Shown: in pieces, positions 6,256-10,883 of the stretch
How positions within the stretch are numbered: the first letter of the stretch is position 1
Layout of the letters: every line of letters begins with the position of its first letter
NCBI GenBank assembly: GCA_038323965.1
Contig: JBBQHM010000072.1
Location: 1 to 10,883 of the forward strand
DNA: 10,883 bases
Direction: 5' to 3'
Origin: JBBQHM01 sp038323965
GTDB taxonomy: Bacteria > Verrucomicrobiota > Verrucomicrobiia > Chthoniobacterales > UBA10450
Translations under genes and position numbers: made by a program
The notes under the pieces: generated by a model
Database searches by the model: none
What the model was told of the DNA's origin: nothing
Seen by the model: the letters and a program-made list of their open reading frames with translations, nothing else

Positions 6256-8334
6256 TCAACGGCCCGGCGCGTGATCAAGGCCCATCCGGCGAAGTAATTC
6301 GCCGAAACGTGGGTCAGCGCGGAGATCGTCCAACCTTGGCTCGGCCTTGAGGTTGGCGAGTTCCTCCGAGTGTTCGTGGTAAGCGTTCCCCAGCCATTCT
6401 AAGGCCTGATCCTTCTCTCCCAGACCTGCATGGATCAAAGCGATAGAATATGAAAAGCCATGCCCTCCGTTGGATAATCGTGCTTGCTTACATTCAGCCA
6501 GTATCTTCCGGGCCCCATCTTTGTTTCCTGAAACCGCCTCCAGATGCCCGATATCTTCGGGGCTCAACTTGTTAGCTTCTTTCGCCTTTCGAAACTCTTC
6601 AGCGGCCTCCTTAAACATTGCCTTCTGCTCATAGGCGAAACCAAGTAACTCGTGCCGGTGACCCCAGCTCGGGTCCAACTCGATCGTCTTCTGCAGCTGC
6701 GCTATCGCCAGGTCATACTGGCGTGCGTAAAGGTAATGCCATCCCAGGTGCGTTTTGATATTCGGATCGAGCTGGTCAAGCTCCAAGGCGCGTTTGCTCT
6801 CCGTTAAAGACTCGTTAACCCGTCCCATCGCCATTAGAAAATGCGAGTACCAATGGCGAGCCTCGGCATGGTTCGGATTTAGTTCCAAGGCCCGTTTAAA
6901 TTCTTTCTCCGCGCCTGCCCAATCCCAATCAGCGTTAAACTTGATGTAAGCCAACGAACTATGGGCTTCCGCCAGCGTGTCATCGAGTTCCAGCGCTCTC
7001 CGGACCGCGGCCTTTGCCTGTGGCATCGTGTCGGTATCATGGGAGTAGGAATTTGCCAAACCGGTGTAGGCCAGCGCATCGTTAGGATCTTTCTCGAGTG
7101 CCTGATTAAAATATCCGATGGCTTTCTTGATTGCGTCTGGCTCCCCTTTAATCAGGTAATAGCGGCCTTTCAGGAAGAGGTCGTATGCCTCCGTATTTAG
7201 TTGCGGACGCGCTAACGGCGCGACCGCCAGTTTGATCTTCAACGCGTCGACAATCGCGCGTGTGATTTCGTCCTGCACCGCAAACACACTCTGTAGCTCG
7301 CGCTCGTAGGTCTCCGACCAAAGATGAAAGCCATCGCGCGCATTGATTAATTGTGCGGTTATGCGGATTCGGTTCCCTTCGCGGCGTAAACTACCCTCAA
7401 GCACATTCTGCACATTGAGCTTGTTCCCGACTTCGCTAACATCGGCATTTTTGCCCTTGAATGAAAACGACGACGTCCGAGCTACCACGCGCAGGCCTTC
7501 CACTTTGGCCAGGGCATCCAGCAATTCTTCGCTAATTCCATCACAGAAGTATTCCTGATCCTTCGCCTGGCTCATATCGACGAATGGAAGGACGGCGATC
7601 GACTTTGACGAACTGGGACTACTCGCTTGGACGTTCGCATTCGGTGGTGGTCGACGAAACTTGAAGATGCCGAACCCGAAAAGCAGCGCCAGCACAACGA
7701 CCGCGGCGACGATCGTTAACCACTGCTTCGACGATGCTGTTGCGCGCGGTATCAGCTGCTTCCCCCGTAATTTACCGGGTACGGCCGCGTTTCCAAAGTT
7801 CTCGTCGAAGAAGTTGTACAAATGAACGCTGCCATGCTTGATCTGGCACTGGCCGAGATCGTGCAGATGAGGCTGCCATTGGCGGTATTGCGAGAGATCG
7901 TCCGCCGATCGCTTCGATAGAAGGATGTGGCCAGAGTCGCCGCAATCCATGACGCGTTGCGCCATATTCATTCCCGCGCCTGCGACATTCGCGCGTTCGT
8001 TCACATCGCTCACCTGGTTAACGGGTCCGCTATGGATTCCCATGCGCAGCTGTAGCCTGGGATCACCCTTCAGCGCTTTCGCTATTTCCACCGCGCATTG
8101 CACCGGCGCCTCTGGATCGGTGAGAAAGACGAGCGCCATCCCATCGCCGGTCGGCAATCGAATCAACTCGCGCTTCTCTTCGGCGCTGCGGAATTCGTCC
8201 GTCGCCCGCACTATCTCATTAAGCCGCTGGATCTGCTCGTGTTGCTCGTCCACCAGCAGCTTCGAGTAACCGACGATGTCGATGAAGAGGATGTGCGCTA
8301 TTTCAAGCCGCAGCTTTTTTTCTTCATCAGCCAT
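6256..8334 (-). CDS. Class III nucleotide cyclase/TolB-N/TPR transmembrane protein B
   Basis: Seen: 692 residues, ATG at 8332-8334, about 100-120 residues shorter than its neighbours. The cyclase domain (about 10-176) has Asp19 (FIDIVGYSKL), Asp64 (PTGDGMAL) and Asn123/Arg127 (MNMAQR), again with Leu60 and Asn116 at the purine-selecting positions. One membrane helix (about 206-226) is followed by a TolB-N-like domain (about 244-370) and TPR repeats (about 383-660) with clear units such as AIGYFNQALEKDPNDALAYTGLA and AEKEFKRALELNPNHAEARHW. It ends with LRADPRFGELLRRMGL. The TolB-N part has QEYFCDGISEELL and VARTSSFSFKGK, a different subtype from the AFFADG.QDDIL and VISR.S type of proteins A and C, so the sensor half is probably of separate origin. 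The gene begins 10 bases after the stop of C, indicating translation from a C-B transcript. Expected role: membrane-spanning signal-responsive nucleotide cyclase; the ligand is unknown. Confidence 0.92.
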   Translation of the reverse strand: MADEEKKLRLEIAHILFIDIVGYSKLLVDEQHEQIQRLNEIVRATDEFRSAEEKRELIRLPTGDGMALVFLTDPEAPVQCAVEIAKALKGDPRLQLRMGIHSGPVNQVSDVNERANVAGAGMNMAQRVMDCGDSGHILLSKRSADDLSQYRQWQPHLHDLGQCQIKHGSVHLYNFFDENFGNAAVPGKLRGKQLIPRATASSKQWLTIVAAVVVLALLFGFGIFKFRRPPPNANVQASSPSSSKSIAVLPFVDMSQAKDQEYFCDGISEELLDALAKVEGLRVVARTSSFSFKGKNADVSEVGNKLNVQNVLEGSLRREGNRIRITAQLINARDGFHLWSETYERELQSVFAVQDEITRAIVDALKIKLAVAPLARPQLNTEAYDLFLKGRYYLIKGEPDAIKKAIGYFNQALEKDPNDALAYTGLANSYSHDTDTMPQAKAAVRRALELDDTLAEAHSSLAYIKFNADWDWAGAEKEFKRALELNPNHAEARHWYSHFLMAMGRVNESLTESKRALELDQLDPNIKTHLGWHYLYARQYDLAIAQLQKTIELDPSWGHRHELLGFAYEQKAMFKEAAEEFRKAKEANKLSPEDIGHLEAVSGNKDGARKILAECKQARLSNGGHGFSYSIALIHAGLGEKDQALEWLGNAYHEHSEELANLKAEPRLDDLRADPRFGELLRRMGLDHAPGR

Positions 8335-8344
8335 GATTCGAAGC

Positions 8345-10789
8345 CTACTTACCTCCTTTCGGCGCCAGATCGGCGACGATCCGTTCGAAGCGCGGATCGG
8401 CGCGGAGCGGGTTCCAGTAGGGATGCAGCCGTAATTGGCCGTAGCCCAAATCGGCAGGAATGGCGAGCGTGGCGGTGATCTGCTGCAGCGCTAGCTCTTT
8501 CTCACCCGTCCATGCATAGATGACGCCAAGGTATTTCATCATGTTCGCTCCGTTGATGGAATCCTTGCTCGCGGGCAGTAGTTCAACCGCGCGACGACCT
8601 TCCCGGATCGCTTCTTCTTTGTGTCCCAATCCGGCGTCAATCAGGCCAAGCAAACACATCCCCGGTCCGAAATCGGGTTGTTCGCGAACGGTTTTCTCTG
8701 CACTCGCACGCGCTCTTTCCAAAGCATCATGTGCCGTAGCTTCATCCCCGCGAACTCGCGCCACCATGGCTTGCCACCAGGAAAGTGGAAATGAGGGCAG
8801 ATCGATTCCGATTCCGTTCGGCGGAATATGCTCGAGCGCGCGCTCAGACTCGTCCAAATCCCGCGCACACAAAGCACCATAAAGCCAGCGGTCGGCAATA
8901 TCCGCAGCCGTCGCCGGATTCTCGCGGATAACCGCATGCACTTCTTCGAGCAGCGGTTTCGGATCGGCTTTCCATTCCACTTCTATAACCGAGCGACCGA
9001 CCCGTGCGCCCACGTCGCCAGGCGTTACCCGGCGGACACGATCAAGAGTCGCCTCAGCTTCAGCGTAGCGTCGCATGTATTGATAGCTCAGCCCCGTTTG
9101 CTGGAGAATAAACTGGTTGCGCGGATCTAGCTGCAAAGCCCTTTCCAAATTGCGTATCGACTCATCCCATCGGCTTTGGCGGCGATCGATATATCCCATC
9201 AACGCGAATACTTCAGTGCTGTTGGGAAGCGTCTGCTGAGCAATGGCTAACTCAGCGCGCGCATGTTCGTAGTCCAGATAACAATGGTAGAGATAGTCCG
9301 CGCGGGCGAGATGCGCTTCGCCAGCGTCCGGGCGCAGACGCAGAGCGGTATTCACAGCGCGCTCAGCCAGAGTGCGCCGCTCGGGCGTATGATCATAGCC
9401 GAAGAAATACAGGTTGCCCTGCGTTGAGCTCAACAGGCAGTAAGCAGAAAAAAAATTCTCGTCGCGGGAGACAGCCTGATCGAGCAAGCGCGTAGCCTCC
9501 AAAAGGTTATCCTTTGCCCGGGCGTTGAAAACCACCCGTGTGAGACTGAGGGCTTTTCCCCTGAGATAGAGGTCATAGGCAACAAGATCTTTCGTCGGTC
9601 GCTCTTCGATAGCAGCCTTTTCATTGGGGGAGAGCTTGGCTCTTAGCTGGTTCGCGATCTGTTGTGCGATGTCGCTTTGGATGGCAAAGACATCGGCCAG
9701 ATTGCGATCGTAAGTATCAGCCCATAGGTGACTATCAGTTCGGGTGTCGATTAATTGTGCGGTTACCCGCACCTTATCGCCCGCCCGGCGGACGCTTCCC
9801 TCCAGCACATGTGCCACCCCAAGTGCCTGGCCGATCTCGCGCAGGTTGCGTTGCGCACTGGCGGCATAGCTCATCACGCTGCTGCGCGAGATCACCTTCA
9901 GATCGGCCACTTTCGCAAGCGCGGTAAGAATGTCATCCTGCACGCCATCCGCGAAAAAGGCGTTCTCCTTCTCGGCGCTAAAATTCTCAAACGGCAGGAC
10001 TGCGATACTCTTCTCAGGAATTGCAGAAACAGGCGCAGCCGTCGCTGCGGCGGGGAGGGTGGCTGAAGAAGTTACCCGAGCGGGTGCAGCGTGATGATAG
10101 TAAAACCAAAGCCCGGTTAGCACGAGAAGCAGAGCGACCGCTCCCAGCGCTAATTTCTTGCTATTGCCTTGCGGCGCAACGGAAACGTTTACTGCGGTTG
10201 GCTGCTGCTCACGCGCGCACTTCAATCTTTCAGGCACCCCGGGGTTGCCAGCGTCCGGTGTGTAGAAATTTACCAGGCCAAGTCGCACGCCGTGTTTCAC
10301 CTCGCACTCCCCCAGGTAGTGCAGGTTCGGCTGCCAATGCCGATACTGCGCAAGATCTTCGGCGACGCGCTTCGACAGCAGGATGTGCCCAGCGTCGCCA
10401 CAATCCATCACCCGCTGCGCGGTGTTCATGCCCGCGCCGGCAACATTCGAGCGCTGGTTTACATCGAGAACGTCGCTGACCGGTCCGCTGTGAATTCCCA
10501 TCCGCACTTGAAAATCAGTGTTTTCCTTTAAGGCTTTACTGACCTCGATCGCGCAACGCAATGGAGCCTCCATGCTGTCGCGAAAAATAAGCGCCATACC
10601 GTCACCCGTAGGCAGGCAGGCGAGTTTTCCGGCAGCGTCCGACGCTCGGAACTGGTCCGTTCCGCGCACCAAATCGTTCAGCGCGTGCTGGACTTCGCGC
10701 TGCTCATCGATCAACAACTTCGAGTACCCGACAATGTCGATAAACAACACGTGGCCGATCTCGAGCTGAAGTTCAGGTTTATCGTCCAT
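8345..10789 (-). CDS. Class III nucleotide cyclase/TolB-N/TPR transmembrane protein C
   Basis: Seen: 814 residues from the ATG at 10787-10789. An in-frame GTG at 10810 would add seven residues, but the ATG aligns the start with protein B (MDDKPELQLEIGH against MADEEKKLRLEIAH). The cyclase domain (about 9-177) has Asp18 (FIDIVGYSKL), Asp63 (PTGDGMAL) and Asn122/Arg126 (MNTAQR), with Leu59 and Asn115 at the purine-selecting positions. One transmembrane helix (about 213-231) is followed by an Ala/Pro/Thr-rich linker (about 233-257), a TolB-N-like domain (about 260-388, KSIAVLPFENFS to HLWADTYDR) and TPR repeats (about 400-790). The C-terminus is LRADPRFERIVADLAPKGGK. It is closest in architecture and sensor subtype to protein A. 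It is the first gene of a probable C-B operon. Periplasmic location of the TolB-N/TPR half is inferred from the single helix. It could be a sensor cyclase or, if the active-site changes matter, a receptor with altered nucleotide use. Confidence 0.92.
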   Translation of the reverse strand: MDDKPELQLEIGHVLFIDIVGYSKLLIDEQREVQHALNDLVRGTDQFRASDAAGKLACLPTGDGMALIFRDSMEAPLRCAIEVSKALKENTDFQVRMGIHSGPVSDVLDVNQRSNVAGAGMNTAQRVMDCGDAGHILLSKRVAEDLAQYRHWQPNLHYLGECEVKHGVRLGLVNFYTPDAGNPGVPERLKCAREQQPTAVNVSVAPQGNSKKLALGAVALLLVLTGLWFYYHHAAPARVTSSATLPAAATAAPVSAIPEKSIAVLPFENFSAEKENAFFADGVQDDILTALAKVADLKVISRSSVMSYAASAQRNLREIGQALGVAHVLEGSVRRAGDKVRVTAQLIDTRTDSHLWADTYDRNLADVFAIQSDIAQQIANQLRAKLSPNEKAAIEERPTKDLVAYDLYLRGKALSLTRVVFNARAKDNLLEATRLLDQAVSRDENFFSAYCLLSSTQGNLYFFGYDHTPERRTLAERAVNTALRLRPDAGEAHLARADYLYHCYLDYEHARAELAIAQQTLPNSTEVFALMGYIDRRQSRWDESIRNLERALQLDPRNQFILQQTGLSYQYMRRYAEAEATLDRVRRVTPGDVGARVGRSVIEVEWKADPKPLLEEVHAVIRENPATAADIADRWLYGALCARDLDESERALEHIPPNGIGIDLPSFPLSWWQAMVARVRGDEATAHDALERARASAEKTVREQPDFGPGMCLLGLIDAGLGHKEEAIREGRRAVELLPASKDSINGANMMKYLGVIYAWTGEKELALQQITATLAIPADLGYGQLRLHPYWNPLRADPRFERIVADLAPKGGK
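8352..8357 (-). promoter_or_regulatory. AGGAGG Shine-Dalgarno-like site near the end of gene C
   Basis: On the minus strand AGGAGG lies within the last codons of gene C (the KGGK tail), 17 bases before the ATG of gene B. That spacing is too long for a standard ribosome site, and no start codon lies at 5-9 bases. A weaker GTAGG lies nine bases before the ATG. The two may help re-initiation, or AGGAGG may just reflect the coding sequence of C. Confidence 0.3.
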
Positions 10790-10883
10790 GGCAGAGCGCT
10801 GATTGTTCACGTCGCGTGAGAAAGTGACGAGCCTAAACGCGCCGGCTTCGGTAGGGCGAGACTGCGTCGAGCCGAAAGAGACA
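10790..10883 (-). promoter_or_regulatory. Upstream region of protein C with a 14-base motif also found upstream of protein A
   Basis: This stretch should hold the promoter of the C-B operon if the promoter lies inside the window. The plus-strand 14-mer gcgtcgagccgaaa at 10864-10877 recurs exactly at 5955-5968, upstream of protein A. Nearby, cgtcactt (minus strand) also occurs in both upstream regions. No convincing -35/-10 pair or strong Shine-Dalgarno sequence was found. Confidence 0.3.

Noticed and set aside
10790..10810. GTG start of protein C at 10810
   Set aside because: It adds seven residues not matched in proteins A or B and has no better ribosome site than the ATG at 10789.

Overview
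The window is bacterial, with a GC content I judge to be in the mid to upper fifties. Its gene families are ones I associate with soil Verrucomicrobiota or Acidobacteriota: class III cyclase/TolB-N/TPR fusions in tandem, ELKRRNV-anchored TolB/TPR proteins, a small secreted 'TWKLN..KSK' protein and a Tat-exported amidase. The phylum is inferred from family flavour only. I see no tRNA, rRNA, CRISPR array, transposase or plasmid/phage gene.

Layout, left to right. (1) 1-989, minus strand: the 5' part of a membrane-anchored TolB-N/TPR protein, cut off at the window edge. (2) 990-1137: intergenic, with a perfect 13-bp hairpin and a smaller second hairpin. (3) 1138-1599, minus: a small exported protein of a conserved uncharacterised family. 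(4) 1600-1762: a divergent promoter region with an 11-bp inverted repeat. (5) 1763-3481, plus: a Tat-exported amidase-signature hydrolase with a complete catalytic triad. (6) 3482-3547: a convergent gap almost filled by a hairpin. (7) 3548-5917, minus: cyclase/TolB-N/TPR protein A. (8) 5918-6255: a gap holding what looks like the C-terminal remnant of a PLP-dependent decarboxylase on the plus strand. (9) 6256-8334, minus: cyclase/TolB-N/TPR protein B. (10) 8345-10789, minus: cyclase/TolB-N/TPR protein C, only 10 bases upstream of B, so C-B is probably an operon. (11) 10790-10883: the upstream region of C.

The main theme is a paralogous array of one-protein signalling devices. Each of A, B and C has an N-terminal cytoplasmic class III nucleotide cyclase domain, one membrane segment, a TolB-N-like 'SIAVLPF' domain (COG5616 type) and a long TPR array, the latter two probably in the periplasm. 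The gene at 1-989 has the same TolB-N/TPR part but carries a three-helix membrane anchor instead of a cyclase. The three cyclase domains are nearly identical in their core motifs. They keep both metal-binding Asp residues and the transition-state Asn/Arg pair, but both canonical purine-selecting positions are changed (Leu and Asn). The sensor halves differ more, and that of B belongs to a different sequence subtype. Because class III cyclases work as dimers, shared catalytic halves joined to different sensors suggest possible heterodimers and signal integration; this is inference. No nucleotide effector or target gene is visible in the window.
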